This document shows, piece after piece, positions 10,747 through 22,700 of a DNA stretch of 64,000 nucleotides (positions within the stretch are counted from its first letter, which is position 1; the number at the start of each line of letters is the position of its first letter). A model generated the notes under the pieces. It was not told the DNA's origin and searched no databases. It saw only the letters and a list, made by a program, of their open reading frames with translations. The position numbers and the translations under genes are program-made. Source of the stretch: Nepenthes gracilis (Eukaryota; Streptophyta; Magnoliopsida; Caryophyllales; Nepenthaceae); assembly GCA_033239525.1 (NCBI GenBank), contig BSYO01000006.1, forward strand, positions 1,240,001 to 1,304,000, written 5' to 3'.

Positions 10747-12340
10747 AAAACTTAATATTCGATCTAGCCAACCGAGACATATTGCGTCTTCGTTAGCTCA
10801 AAAGCCATTTGAGAGAGAAAAGTTGCTCAAGATCGCAAGCTTCCTCATCAACGAAGCTAGCGATCAAGCTAAGGCTATCGGCAGTCCAAAATTCTAATAA
10901 AATTTCAAAAAAAGATTAATCCAAATGTGAATGCTGCATTCCTATTCTTTGCTCCTGTAAAAACGGCTGCTTCTCATTGAGAATTTAAGGCCTATATTCT
11001 AATAATTTTCTCATCTCAGCTCCATTAAAAAATCAGAAGAAAAATTACCCATCAAAATTTACAAAAATCCAGCCACATTCCTTATTATTTATTTTATATA
11101 TTTGCATTTAAAACTCACCCAACTTCAATTATCATCCATGTCTAACTCTATTTCACATTAAATTGTCTCTTAATATCCTAATAACCGTACTTGACGAGCA
11201 TAACCCCCCCCACCACCCCCATTTTTTCTTTTTGAGGTTGAATACTTGTATTTAATGAATTAATAGAAGACCTATCAAACGTTAATATTAGCTATTAATA
11301 ACCTAACGCAGCACTTGAACAACAATTGAGGAGAAAAAAAAAAAAAGGGTAGATTTTATATTAAATCATTGGAAGAAATAATCTAAATCTTAAGAAATAA
11401 AAATAAATTTTTTATTAAAAAAATTGACCATTATATAAACAATATTACTTCCTAAAAGTGCACTGTCATAAATGCTAATTAACCTGGTAATATCTCCAAA
11501 TAAATGAAAATTAACTTGACAACATAAATATGCTTAATTACAAATTAATTGAACAGACAGTTTGATAGAAATTTTTTATTTTTAATTATTTTTTAAATAA
11601 TTATATTTATGTAAGAATACCTTATATAAAAAATGTTTCAAAAATTATAATGTTAGATTTGAATATTATATAAATATGCATTTAATTGAAAAATTTTTAC
11701 ATAAAAATGTTATTATACAAAAAAATATATAATATATTAACATAATTTTTAAATTTTAATATTTATTTAAATTATAAAAAAATATTTTAATAAATCATAA
11801 TCCAAATTGAGTAATATAATTTATTTTCACCCGTGACCTCACTTGGGGGCCTGCGGTGTCATCTGTGACCTTGTTAGATCTTAAATTTAACTATTTGTAT
11901 TTTTTTAATATATAATAAAAATAAAAAATAAAAAAATTATTTTTTAAAATCAAAAAACAGGTGTCGTTAGATTGAACATCCTACGGGCATTAGTCAAAAC
12001 CCCTGTTCCCTGACTCAGCCTAGTAATTGATCAAACTTAATTTCTAGAAAGTCGTTGAAACACTGACACGTGTCATCCAAATCTTATATAATTTTAAATT
12101 TTTAAAGGCAATTCGATCGGACGGCTTAGTTTCAATTAGATCTAGCTTTGGCTAGAAATTCCTATAATAAGATATTGAGGGACAACGAAACCCCATGCAC
12201 CTCCCCACATACGAACACCGACTCTTCTGCACATCAATCGTCCGACACCCTATTTACGCCGGGCATTTAATTCGGTCGACGTACAGGGCCCTGTGAAGAC
12301 GGAGAAAAGGGCATTCATGTATTTTCACAACGTATCGGCC
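10747..12340. other. Gene-free upstream region of RHM copy 1
   Basis: AT-rich DNA with no recognisable coding sequence. It contains a C-run (about 11204-11220), an A-run (about 11333-11346) and very AT-rich stretches (11560-11800). From about 12000 the composition becomes more balanced as the promoter of the RHM gene is approached. Confidence 0.6.
12065..12074. promoter_or_regulatory. G-box/ABRE-like palindrome upstream of RHM copy 1
   Basis: GACACGTGTC is a perfect palindrome with the CACGTG core bound by plant bZIP and bHLH factors. It lies about 300 bp upstream of the inferred TATA box. RHM copy 2 has a CACGTG core at a comparable distance. Function is inferred from the motif only. Confidence 0.45.
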
Positions 12341-12355
12341 TTCCTGAACTGTAAC

Positions 12356-12375
12356 CGTAGAGACGATCTATAAAT
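12356..12375 (+). promoter_or_regulatory. Core promoter of RHM copy 1 with conserved 16-mer and TATA box
   Basis: CGTAGAGACGATCTAT (12356-12371) is identical to 21635-21650 upstream of RHM copy 2, although the surrounding DNA has diverged. It overlaps TATAAAT at 12369-12375, the likely TATA box. Transcription would start around 12400. Confidence 0.55.
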
Positions 12376-12399
12376 GGCGTCCCGCGTAACCTCTTTCCT

Positions 12400-13317
12400 C
12401 ATTCGCTATTCGTAATCTCTCCGAAAACGCGTAGGCCGTCTTTCTAACTCTGTCTGCCTCTGCCGCGGAGCTAATTGATCTTGATCTGAATCGAGCATGT
12501 AACTTCACTCGTTCTCAGTTTTTTTTCCCCTTTTAATGGCCGATTTAGATACTGTAATTATGGCATGTCTGGTAGAATGCTTGGGTTATTGTGTTATTTG
12601 GAGCTCCTTTTGATTCGAATGATATTTAGTTTTGCTAGATCTGTTTATGGATGTTGCACTGGTTTATATATCTAAAGTGCCAAATTTGTTTCTGATCTAC
12701 GTTGAATTTGGCTTTGATCTACGTTCTGACATTCATGGAAATCGTGGCTTATGGTTTCATTCTTAGAATAGGATCCCTTTATGTTTTTAAAAAATTGCAT
12801 TAATCTCTCTCTATTGTTGTTGTTAGAATATTTTTTTGTGACGTAAATTCTGTGTTGGTTCCGCATCGGACGATTGGGGAGGATCTATAACAGATCTGGA
12901 GAGTGCAATTGAGCTAGATAAAACCGTATGGATGTATGGGCTCCGGTAATGTTGCCCGTCGTGGATTTGCTAAATACAGGAATTAATAAACATTTCCTGT
13001 TCCCGACGTCATTTGTGTGCTTGTAAATTTATCCTTTGCTATTTATCATTCTGCCTGTGTTTGATCTGCTGACCTTGCCCTTTTTTTGTACTTGGATTAG
13101 CATTTGCATATTAAATGCCAATATGTAACGTAAATTCATTTATTTACTTTCATCCGCAACAGATCTAAAGATAGGTATATTTATACTGTTTGATATTGTT
13201 TTCCTAATGCATGTTTCTGCTCATATGTATGTGTGTGTAGAATGATCTTAAACATCGAGGGCAGGAGTAATTATGCTGTTTGATATATGAGCTCTGATTT
13301 ACTTAATCTTTTTGCAG
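12400..13317 (+). other. 5' UTR exon and leader intron of RHM copy 1
   Basis: The non-coding first exon probably runs from about 12400 to 12498. The donor is GTAACTTC at 12499 and the acceptor is TTTTTGCAG ending at 13317, giving an 819-bp leader intron. Copy 2 has the same arrangement (831 bp) and the introns align at about three-quarters identity by eye. After splicing, 15 nt separate the junction from the ATG at 13333. Confidence 0.7.
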
Positions 13318-13332
13318 AGATTGTACTTAACT

Positions 13333-15442
13333 ATGTCGGCATATACCCCAAAAAACATCCTCATCACTGGTGCTGCAGGATTTATTGCATCCCATGTTGC
13401 CAACCGGCTTATTCGTAATCATCCGGACTACAAGATCGTTGTGCTTGATAAGCTTGATTACTGTTCAAACCTAAAAAACCTCCTCCCTTCTCAATCGTCC
13501 CCAAATTTCAAGTTTGTCAAGGGAGACATTGGTAGTGCTGACCTTGTCAACTACCTTCTCATCACAGAGTCTATTGATACAATAATGCATTTTGCTGCAC
13601 AAACACATGTGGATAATTCATTTGGGAATAGTTTTGAATTTACCAAGAACAACATTTATGGGACACATGTCCTGCTGGAAGCTTGCAAAGTCACTGGCCA
13701 GATAAGGAGATTCATTCACGTTAGCACTGATGAGGTTTATGGGGAGACAGATGAGGATGCCGTTGTAGGGAACCACGAGGCCTCTCAACTCCTCCCAACG
13801 AACCCGTACTCAGCGACAAAAGCTGGGGCAGAAATGCTTGTTATGGCTTATGGCCGGTCCTATGGGCTGCCTGTTATTACTACCCGAGGGAACAATGTCT
13901 ATGGTCCCAACCAATTTCCTGAGAAATTAATTCCAAAATTCATTCTTTTGGCCATGAGTGGAAAGCCTCTTCCAATTCACGGGGATGGATCTAATGTCCG
14001 GAGTTACCTTTACTGTGAGGATGTTGCTGAGGCCTTTGAAGTCATACTTCACAAGGGAGAAGTTGGCCATGTTTACAACATCGGGACAAAGAAGGAAAGG
14101 AGAGTGATTGATGTTGCCAGAGATATATGCAAACTTTTCTCAGTGGACCCAGAGAAAAGCATTAAGTTTGTTGAGAACAGACCCTTTAATGACCAAAGGT
14201 ACTTCCTTGATGACCAGAAGCTGAAGAATTTGGGATGGTCTGAGCGTACCACATGGGAAGAGGGGCTGAAGAAGACCATGGATTGGTACATAAGCAATCC
14301 CGATTGGTGGGGTGATGTTGCTGGAGCACTTCTTCCTCATCCAAGAATGCTCATGATGCCCGGCGGAATTGAAAGACATTTTGATGGAGCAGACAACAGT
14401 AATTCTGGACAATCTCCTTTCTCCAATGGCAAGACCCAAATGGTGGTTCATGTTTCCAAAGGCAGCACATCCCCTCAAAAAGAATCCTTGAAGTTTCTGA
14501 TATATGGTAGGACTGGTTGGATTGGAGGTTTGCTGGGGCAATTATGTGAGAAACGAGGTATTCCATACGGGTATGGAAGGGGTCGTTTGGAGGACAGATC
14601 ATCGCTTCTGGCAGATATCCAGAATATCAGGCCTACACATATTTTCAATGCAGCCGGCATAACTGGTAGACCCAATGTGGACTGGTGTGAATCTCATAAA
14701 ACCGAAACAATTCGCACAAATGTTGCTGGCACATTGACACTAGCTGATGTTTGCAAAGAACATGGGCTGCTCATGATGAATTTTGCAACCGGATGCATAT
14801 TTGAATATGATGCAGCGCATCCCGAGGGTTCCGGCATTGGGTTTAAGGAGGAAGACAAACCAAATTTCTCGGGATCTTTTTATTCAAAGACCAAAGCCAT
14901 GGTAGTGTTTACTTTTTATAGTTGTGCTTAATATTGCCTTGCCTTTACTGTTGCCATGCTTACATATTGTTTGATCCTTGTATCAGGTTGAAGAGTTGCT
15001 GAAAGAATATGACAATGTTTGCACCTTAAGGGTCCGAATGCCCATATCGTCCGACCTTAACAACCCTCGAAACTTCATCACTAAGATATCTCGCTATAGC
15101 AAGGTCGTTAACATTCCGAACAGCATGACCGTTTTGGATGAGCTCTTACCCATTTCCATTGAGATGGCAAAGAGGAACCTCAGGGGCATTTGGAACTTCA
15201 CAAACCCCGGGGTTGTCAGCCACAACGAGATTCTCGAGATGTACAAGAACTACATGGACCCTAACTTCAAGTGGGTCAACTTCACACTGGAAGAACAAGC
15301 TAAAGTGATTGTCGCGCCCCGTAGTAATAATGAAATGGATGCATCCAAGTTGAAGAGAGAATTTCCTGATCTACTTCCAATCAAAGAGTCGCTGATTAAG
15401 TATGTTTTTGAGCCAAACAAGAAGAACGGTTATTCTGCTTGA
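13333..15442 (+). CDS. RHM: UDP-L-rhamnose synthase (RHM), tandem copy 1
   Basis: Predicted bifunctional cytosolic enzyme converting UDP-D-glucose to UDP-L-rhamnose. The N-terminal half is a UDP-glucose 4,6-dehydratase; the C-terminal half is a 3,5-epimerase/4-reductase. The product supplies pectin (RG-I) and flavonol glycosylation. Coding exons are 13333-14901 and 14987-15442 with an 85-bp phase-0 intron, giving 674 aa, close to the roughly 670 aa usual for RHM proteins. Visible features: Rossmann motif GAAGFIAS at 13-20, STDE at 131-134 and YSATK at 159-163 (dehydratase catalytic residues). A linker lies near 335-385. A second Rossmann motif GRTGWIGG is at 392-399 and YSKTK at 517-521 (reductase). 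The ATG at 13333 is chosen because upstream in-frame codons lie across a leader-intron acceptor. All key residues are intact. A near-identical copy lies 9.37 kb downstream. Confidence 0.95.
14902..14986 (+). other. Coding-region intron of RHM copy 1
   Basis: It starts GTAGTGTTTAC and ends TTGTATCAG, 85 bp. It differs from the intron of copy 2 (24270-24354) at a single base, although the exon just before it differs at about 9% of positions. That is unexpected for a neutral intron. Confidence 0.9.
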
Positions 15443-15830
15443 GGGAGTAATTTTCTGTGTGCAATCTTCAGAGATTTAGTGCATACAACATTTTTTTTGG
15501 TCACTCAATACTTAGGTAGAGGGTAATTCTCAGGAATCATTCATTCTTGCCTTTTCATTATTTCTACTAGGTGATGTTTTCTGTTTAGTTAATAAGATTC
15601 ACTTCCGAGGAATTGGTATTAGTTACCTTTTTTTTTTGTTATATAGTATCATCGAGCTGCTTTCCATCCATGAATACGAGTGGATTCTATTATTTGACTT
15701 GTTCCAGATCAGCCTTCTCGTCCTTTGACTAAAGTTGATGCCTTGGAATTGAATTAATTATTGAATAATGACAGCAAATTTCCTGCATTCATAGGCTTTA
15801 AAAAAGCTTTCTTACATGATATTGAGATCG
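15443..15830 (+). other. 3' UTR and downstream homology of RHM copy 1
   Basis: Shared patches with the region after copy 2 continue to about 15830 (for example GAGATTTAGTGCATA and GCAAATTTCCTG). This places the end of the duplicated unit some 380 bp beyond the stop codon. No perfect AATAAA is seen within 300 bp; the nearest is at about 15893, and an AATAAT lies near 15764. Confidence 0.5.
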
Positions 15831-18800
15831 CATGGGTCCTATGCTCTATTTTATATTTTAACATTGTTTTCCTTTGGTTATGATGCGTACCTAAATAAAA
15901 GAGAAGTTCTTCCCAAGTGGTGGCTACACGATTAAGTGAATGGACATTGTTTTCGGGGAAATCATTTGATGTCTTAAGTTTATGTTTTAATTGAATAAGA
16001 TCGTTAGAAAATTAGTGTTTCTTCAAACCAGACTGTAATACTCTTATACTAGGCGATGATAGAGAGATCGAGCTCATTGGAGAGCTCAATAGAATAATTA
16101 GCTTGTGGAAAGAATATCCCTAGCAGTACGAGGGATTGATGTTCTCTTGTTCTTACATTTGGGAGTGAAACTCCTCAAGTTACCAGCAACACACCAAGGT
16201 AGCCTGATCTCTTGCACAAATGAATGCTTTTTTCTCTTGTGGTAGTTCGAAAATAATGAAGTCTCTTGGCAATATTTTACTTATGGTAATCAATAATCTT
16301 TTTATTTTCTCAATAAATTTCTCGAATCACTTCAATAAATGGTTGCATATTTGTACAGAGGGCTTAAAAGAACTGTTCAGCATATGCTTATTCCTGATAA
16401 GTTGCTTATTCTAGGTAAGGAGGAAGGTATACCCTCTCTATCATTCGTTCTTCATACTGCTATTTTATTCAATTAATTTTCTTTTAGTTAATCTCATTTT
16501 CGAGTATCAAGCACCTTTTTCCACATAATAGACATCGCCATACGTTAAGATAGACTGACCACCTTTCGATCAAAGGAATGACTGACGGTAGTTGCTCAGA
16601 GATAGGCACTAACATGGCTTCTTGCTTGGATACAGTGCCCTTGTCCCTTGTTATAATCAAGCCTCGTTACACTTTTAATCGTATTTAGATCGGGTGATAT
16701 AAGGAATTAGAGATTTTGACTTCCCCAAAAACTAAACTTACCCATTCTGCAACTTGGGCATTAGTTTGCTAATCAACAGCACAGCAATTAGATCAAATAT
16801 CAATAATTGGACATATATTATTATTAGAGTTATTAATTAAATAAATTTACTTAGGTTTTAAATTAAAGTATTGTTGAAACTTATTTGAGCTCAAGTCATG
16901 ATTTGGCAAAGTGAAATACATGAACTCATTTAGGTCAGTATTAAATTTTGAAAAAGACACCAATTGGTATATTTATTTACGATAAGTCAACTGGCCAAAT
17001 ATAATTTTATAATAACTAATATCAGTATATTATTTACCGAATATGTGAGTGATTTTGATACAAAATTATTTATTTTATATCATGTTATGCGTGTTAAATG
17101 GGCGCTTGTAAGGTGGCTCTATTGGAGAAAATTTCAAATTCAAATTATGAAAATAATAGGCTGAGTTTGAATCTAACTTTGAGTTTCACAATCTAGTCAG
17201 TTGGTCACAATAAAAAATTTAGTACTCAATTTATTTACAACATCAGCTATGGCATTTAAATATAAATGACTTAGGCATAGTTATTAATGACAAATTAATT
17301 TTTAATGGCTATGGTCCAATAAATTGTTAATAATATAGTTAGTTCATAGAGTTGATAATATAATTAGTTTACTTTTCTATAAACTCAATACACACAAAAG
17401 ATAGTTTTTAAGTTACAAAAAAACTTTAAACAATTACAAATATTTATAAAATAACCATATATTTGGTATTTGAAGTTAAGTATATTATTGTATTCTTTAT
17501 AAGTAAACAATATCATTTATAATGATTTAATATCTTCTATGAAATTACTATATCATCCTAAAGAAAGGGTTTACAAATCATGAATAAAAATTTGAAGGAA
17601 TAATGATCCTCAAATTGGCCACTATTTAGACCTTAAGATAATTCAAAAACATAAAATACACAAAATATTTTATACAAATAAAGAATATCTAATTTTATAT
17701 AATACAAGAGCGTCCAAAACATAAGTCATTATTAATATAAATAATAAAAATAGTATGAAAAATAAAATACAAATAGTAATGAAGAAGAAAAATATTAAGA
17801 ACTAAATAATTTTTTAGAAAAAAAATTATTCAAGCTTTTTAAGACGATCAAAATAACTTTATAATTAAAAGTCAACTTACAGATAAGGTGATAAATATAT
17901 CTTAATTTATAACTGGTTTATCTTTTACTAGTGAATCCAATCAAACAATTCTTGAAATTTGTTCTCAACAATAAAATCATACACTTCTTATTATTTACTT
18001 AACTGCCTTGTAAATTTTTAATATATCTGAAATTCCAATGCTCATGTCACTCGCAAAAACTCTGAAATCTTATAGACTGAAACATGTATTAATGGGTATT
18101 GAAGTTTTAGTCGGAAGAACAGCCGTAGCACCTAAAACGTGTGAGTTAATCATGCACACGTTGGACATGAGACTGTCTAAATTATGTATGTGTGCCATCA
18201 TGTGTCTATTAGAACTAAACTTTTCCTATCCAAAAGAAGCAAGTGTATTGTTTATATGTCCATCGATGTCCATATTATAATCATAGAATTTACCGATTAT
18301 AAATATTCTAAACAAAAATGATTGTAAATTATGTCAATTTTTAATTGTGTAATCTGAGTAATTGAAAAACTCACCGGTTGATGGATATAGTTACTAACGG
18401 CTTAAGAAGAAAAGTTTGTCGAAGGGTTCAGCCTGTAAAAAAATGGAGTCCCAATCGGCTTAAATCGATTTGCTTCTTGAAGGAAAACGGAACCAACACC
18501 AACGGCTGGAGCGGTTTCCTTCTCTTATTTGGATTCAGCAGTTTGGAGTGTCGATTAGAATCGCTAGTTGAGTAGCGTCTTATCCACTCGACGATTTCTT
18601 AAGTGATTGATAGGAAAAATCAACTACCACTAATTTTTATAAAAACCTATCCTTTCCAATAGGAAAAGGGGGACGATGCTCAGAAAAATAAAAGACTAAC
18701 TAAAGACAAATTTAAGCCGTTAAAAATGCATACACACACTCTCTAAAATGATTTCTAAAAAGTGCAAACTATAAATAACAATTATTTTTAAAAGTATATG

Positions 18801-20000
18801 CACTTATATCCTCACTTTTCTTTCCTTAAACGAAGATATTAATTTAAATATCGAAAGATATATTGGAGAGTGAATCCGTCAATTCTTTGATTGTACTTTG
18901 GTGTTTGCACATGATTCAAATTAAGAGCGTACGAAGATCGAATCCGTTTTAGACCCGACGGATAATTTTTTGCTCCATAATTCGTATGATAATTTGAATC
19001 CGATAACGCATCACAAGTAAATTTTATATTATTCTAATTTTATGATTATTTTACATCAAGGATACATATTTGAGAAAGAGTTAGGTAACGCTACTTAATT
19101 TACCAAACACCTCCAACATAAATAAATAAATAACTTGACCACTTCAATGTTAACAAGCAAAAGACTTAAAATAAAAAGAAAGAACAAAGATTAGACTTAA
19201 GTGGCATTTCTCATTAACTCAATTATAATAAATTGTGTTTAAATCTTCTAGATATCATACTAACATACTATTTTAGATTTTTTTTTAGGAAAAGCTTTTA
19301 TAAGGGTATAAAACAATATTAATGAGACCGATACTATGAGAATAAGTACTAGTACAGTTGTATGAATGATATAAAACAATATTGGTACAGTTGGTACCAA
19401 TCTTGTAAGGTGGTCATTTCATATAGTATCTTTTAGTATCATTTAAGAAAATAATATCATTAATAAATGGATAACTTTTTTTCTAAAATTAACAAAAAAG
19501 TGCAAAATAAACTATAAAAGATACAATTGGGACTATTATCAAAGTAATTTGTCCATTGTTTTGAAAGTGAATGTATTGTAATGGGTAATGTTTCAATTTT
19601 AAAAAAGTTGCCTATTATATTGATATTTTTTACTAGAAGTGTATAAGTGAAGCCATTGTTTTGTATTTTTATTTAAAGAAGTACCAAAATGACACCATTT
19701 TAATATTTTTAAAAAACTAAAATGACATCATTTTGATACTTTTTTTTAAAAAATAAAAAATATTTTCTTATAATAACGCCAAAAATACCTGTAATATCAA
19801 TACCACTAAGGTATTGTTTATTATAAAAAATAATAATAATGTAATTACTATTTGATGGGTACTCACACAGTAGACTGGCACAAAAAGGAGAAACAGCTTA
19901 AATCTATGAAGACCCACGCATAAGCTTGGATGATTAACGCAAACCGTTGACCGTCTGAGAGGCCAAGGAAACCAACGTAAGGACGGGTAATTAGTGCAAA
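15831..20000. other. AT-rich spacer between the two RHM copies
   Basis: No gene or transposon domain is recognisable. Short open frames at 16220-16414, 16964-17164, 18038-18280 and 18378-18575 have no family features or splice context. Around 19305-19400 the phrase ATAAAACAATATT is repeated with a nearby GTACAGTTG duplicate, a minor local repeat. The rest is AT-rich intergenic DNA. Confidence 0.6.
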
Positions 20001-20009
20001 GGACGGTCA

Positions 20010-20815
20010 ATATTTCTGTTGACCGGTAGCACTACAGTGGGCCGACCCACAAACTTGCCTTATGAGGGTCAGGCCCAGTTTGACATGCATTCTCGTCTGC
20101 GACCAGCAATGGTTTTCTTCTCTAATTTCGCGCTCCCCCAAAAAGGCAACTTTCATGGCAACGGTCGCTAGGAGATTTAGCGCACATCCTATAAGAAAAG
20201 TACCAGATTCTCTCCACTATTTGCTGTAAACCCTAACCGTTGCAAAACATAGAAAGAAGGCAATTCACCAAAGGAGCCGTTACCGTTATTAATACCAACA
20301 CCAAGAAATAAAGCTGTTTTATCAGAGCGCTGGAATTAAGCACTCTCGCCTAAGAAAGAAGGCCAGGCCTCTTAACTATAAGAAGGCTATAGAGCCCACA
20401 CACCAAGGAGAGGCTTTTCTTTCAGCAAAAATTGACGCTCTCTCATACTTACTCCAAGCACTCTCGATCCTACATTCTTTTCTTCCTGAGGAACGTCTTA
20501 GAGCTCACGCAGCGCTCTCTCAAACTCTCACGCTCGTAGGGCACTCATGCTCTCTCTGTCTCCTGTCACCATGATTCCAGAGACCCTGAGGTAGGGACCA
20601 AACGCTCATCATGAGCAGCAATAGCCACTCTCGACGAGAGTCAAAACACCACCACGAATATTCTGCTTTTTCTCGCCATCCTTCTCTTTCCCTTACATTT
20701 TCAATTCTTGAAAGGCTGTTTCACTGACTTCAACGTCGCAATATTTTCAGTGAGATAACATCTCGCCGACACCTGATCTCTCGTTTGTTTTAGTACTGTA
20801 CAGGATCCAGATTCG
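20010..20815. mobile_element. Possible LTR-type relic (low confidence)
   Basis: This block is clearly richer in G+C than its surroundings. It has the style of a plant LTR downstream of its promoter: short CT-rich phrases such as CACTCTCGATCC, ACTCACGCAGCGCTCTCTC-like stretches, and CACTGACTTCAACGTCG, which resembles the CTGACTTGAGCGTCGG phrase common in Ty3/gypsy LTRs. I cannot define termini, a target-site duplication or a primer binding site. It might instead be the leader of a non-coding transcript. Confidence 0.3.
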
Positions 20816-21250
20816 GTGGATGGAGCCGAATTCAGCAATCGATATAATTCGAACCTATTCAAAATTTGGTTGCAGGATACATCACTATTAAAAATTATTG
20901 ATCATCTTTTAGCTATAATAATATTAATATTAATATTGATACTTTCATTGATACCACCTGTTTTTGTTACACCGTTGCTTGCTTTAATTGATCTCAATTT
21001 TTGAAGTAAAATATTACCATATAATACATGTTAACTCAATTTTATATTCGAAATAAGATGATTTGAATTTCATTTCTCCTTTAAACATAAATTCATGTGT
21101 GATGAAAATACTCTGTAATTATTTTTTAAATAATCTCAAATAACATGACACTAATTTATCTATCTATTATATATATCCATATTATTAAAATATTTATACA
21201 AAAATTAGGAATTACCTTCCCAATCTTGCTTTTGAATAAGGTGAATAATT
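20816..21250. other. AT-rich spacer upstream of RHM copy 2
   Basis: No recognisable feature apart from a short open frame rich in Ile/Leu at 20816-21004, which looks like chance translation of AT-rich sequence. Confidence 0.5.
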
Positions 21251-21258
21251 GGGGGGCT

Positions 21259-21268
21259 GGCACGTGAC
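21259..21268. promoter_or_regulatory. G-box-like CACGTG upstream of RHM copy 2
   Basis: GGCACGTGAC carries the CACGTG core about 370 bp upstream of the conserved 16-mer. The position is comparable to the G-box upstream of copy 1, although the flanking sequence is not clearly homologous. Regulation by bZIP/bHLH factors is inferred only. Confidence 0.4.
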
Positions 21269-21634
21269 TTAACGGCCGTCAAATTTAAAAATCTAACGAT
21301 CATATTTTATATATAAAAAAATATTTTAAATTATTATATTTATTTAATATATATTTTTTATATTTAATGTAAAAAAATATTTTATCTTTTCTTTGTTTAA
21401 TTTTATTATTTTTTAATAAAAAATGAGAAGTAATCAGATTTTAAATCTGATAACCCTGATTAATATTACAGGGGTTATGATATTGAACGCGTCACAGTCC
21501 CACGCACTCCGATTGTTCAGCCGTGTACAATGCTACACAAATATAGATGTATTACATATTTGCTGGGTCTTCCTGTCGACGCTTTGAATATGGTGTCATT
21601 TGCAAAAATGCCGTCGGCAATCCTCAATTATCGT

Positions 21635-21666
21635 CGTAGAGACGATCTATGTGATGTCCATATAAC
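21635..21666 (+). promoter_or_regulatory. Core promoter of RHM copy 2, TATA box altered
   Basis: The 16-mer CGTAGAGACGATCTAT at 21635-21650 is identical to copy 1. The bases that follow are GTGATG, so the TATAAAT present in copy 1 is lost. A substitute ATATAAC occurs about 15 bp further on (21660-21666), where copy 1 has GCGTAAC. A second candidate is AATAAAAG near 21711. Confidence 0.5.
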
Positions 21667-21689
21667 CTCCCCCCCGGTTCGTATTCTTC

Positions 21690-22687
21690 GACTGTCGCAC
21701 AAAACCATCTAATAAAAGTCCACCCGCGTTGCCTCCTTTCTGAATAGCGTCTCTCTGGGGCCGGGTTTAATTCTGTACGGAGCGATTAAACCTTCTACTT
21801 TTCTATTCCACTTCGTGGGTTCGCGGTGCTGATTGATCTGGATCTGAATCAATCGTGTAAGTGAATTCATTCTGATTGTTTTTTATTGCTTGATTTGGAT
21901 AGTAAGTATTGCATGTGTGGTGAAATATTTGTTTCATTTTGTTCGTTGGGGCTCTTTTTGATCTGCATGATAATTAGTTTTGCAAGATCTGTTTATGAAT
22001 TTTGATAATTCCCTTATTTTAGGGTAGCTGTTGCTTTGATTTGTTTGTTTTCGGTGCTGAATTTGTTTTTGATCTTTGGATATCATGCTTTTTGTTTCGT
22101 TCTGGGAGTCGGATCTCATTTTGTCTTTATAAAATGACATACATCAGTTTTTCTGTTTTCTTTTTCTTTTTCCTGTAACTTAAATTCTATGTTGGATTCC
22201 TCGTTGGGTGATAGCGGCAGAATTCATTCGATCATCTCTATCAGAACAGATCTGGAGATTACTATTGAGCTTGAGAAATTTGTGTTAAGCTCTGGGCTCT
22301 GGTGGTGTTGCCTGAAGTGGATTTGCTAAATGCCGATATTAATCAAGATTTCCTGTTGTTGACATTATTTTATGCATGTTACTTTTGTTTGCTTATGCTT
22401 GTAAATTCACGTTCTGCTTTCTTATTGTTCAGCTTTTTGGTTGTGCTTGGCTTACCATTTCTATCTTCAGTGCCATTTTTTCATGAGAGTTTCCACCCAT
22501 ACGTCTACAATTATTATTCTGAATGTCGGTGGGAAATGTTAATGCCCATTTCTATTGTTTTTTTGTAATCTGAATTCCTTCTCATATATAGAATCAATCG
22601 AAATGTCTGTGGGGGGAGCATGTTTATGCTGTTTAATTTTCTTCTCATTTGTGGGCTCTGATTTAATTTTCTAATCTGTTTCTGTAG
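21690..22687 (+). other. 5' UTR exon and leader intron of RHM copy 2
   Basis: The donor is GTAAGTGAATTC at 21857 and the acceptor is TTTCTGTAG ending at 22687, an 831-bp intron. It is homologous to, but clearly more diverged than, the coding-region intron when compared with copy 1. The first exon probably spans about 21690-21856. Thirteen nt separate the junction from the ATG. Confidence 0.7.
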
Positions 22688-22700
22688 AATCTGCTTAAAT

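Noticed and set aside
13312..13332. In-frame upstream start for RHM copy 1 at a TTG codon
   Set aside because: The extra seven codons span the acceptor of the leader intron (CAG at 13315-13317), and plant translation starts at ATG. The ATG at 13333 matches the start in copy 2.
14073..14675. Several open frames of 66-133 codons on the - strand inside RHM copy 1 (and the equivalents at 23441-23970)
   Set aside because: They are shadows of the conserved RHM coding strand. They occur at the same places in both copies because the sense sequence is conserved, and they show no domain of their own.
14902..14937. The open frame continuing past the first RHM coding exon (VVFTFYSCA then stop), as an alternative short protein
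   Set aside because: It is intron read-through. The GT at 14902 and the AG at 14986 restore the conserved VEELLKEYDNV continuation in phase.
18038..18575. Two short + strand frames in the spacer between the RHM copies
   Set aside because: No family signature, AT-rich context, no promoter or splice support.
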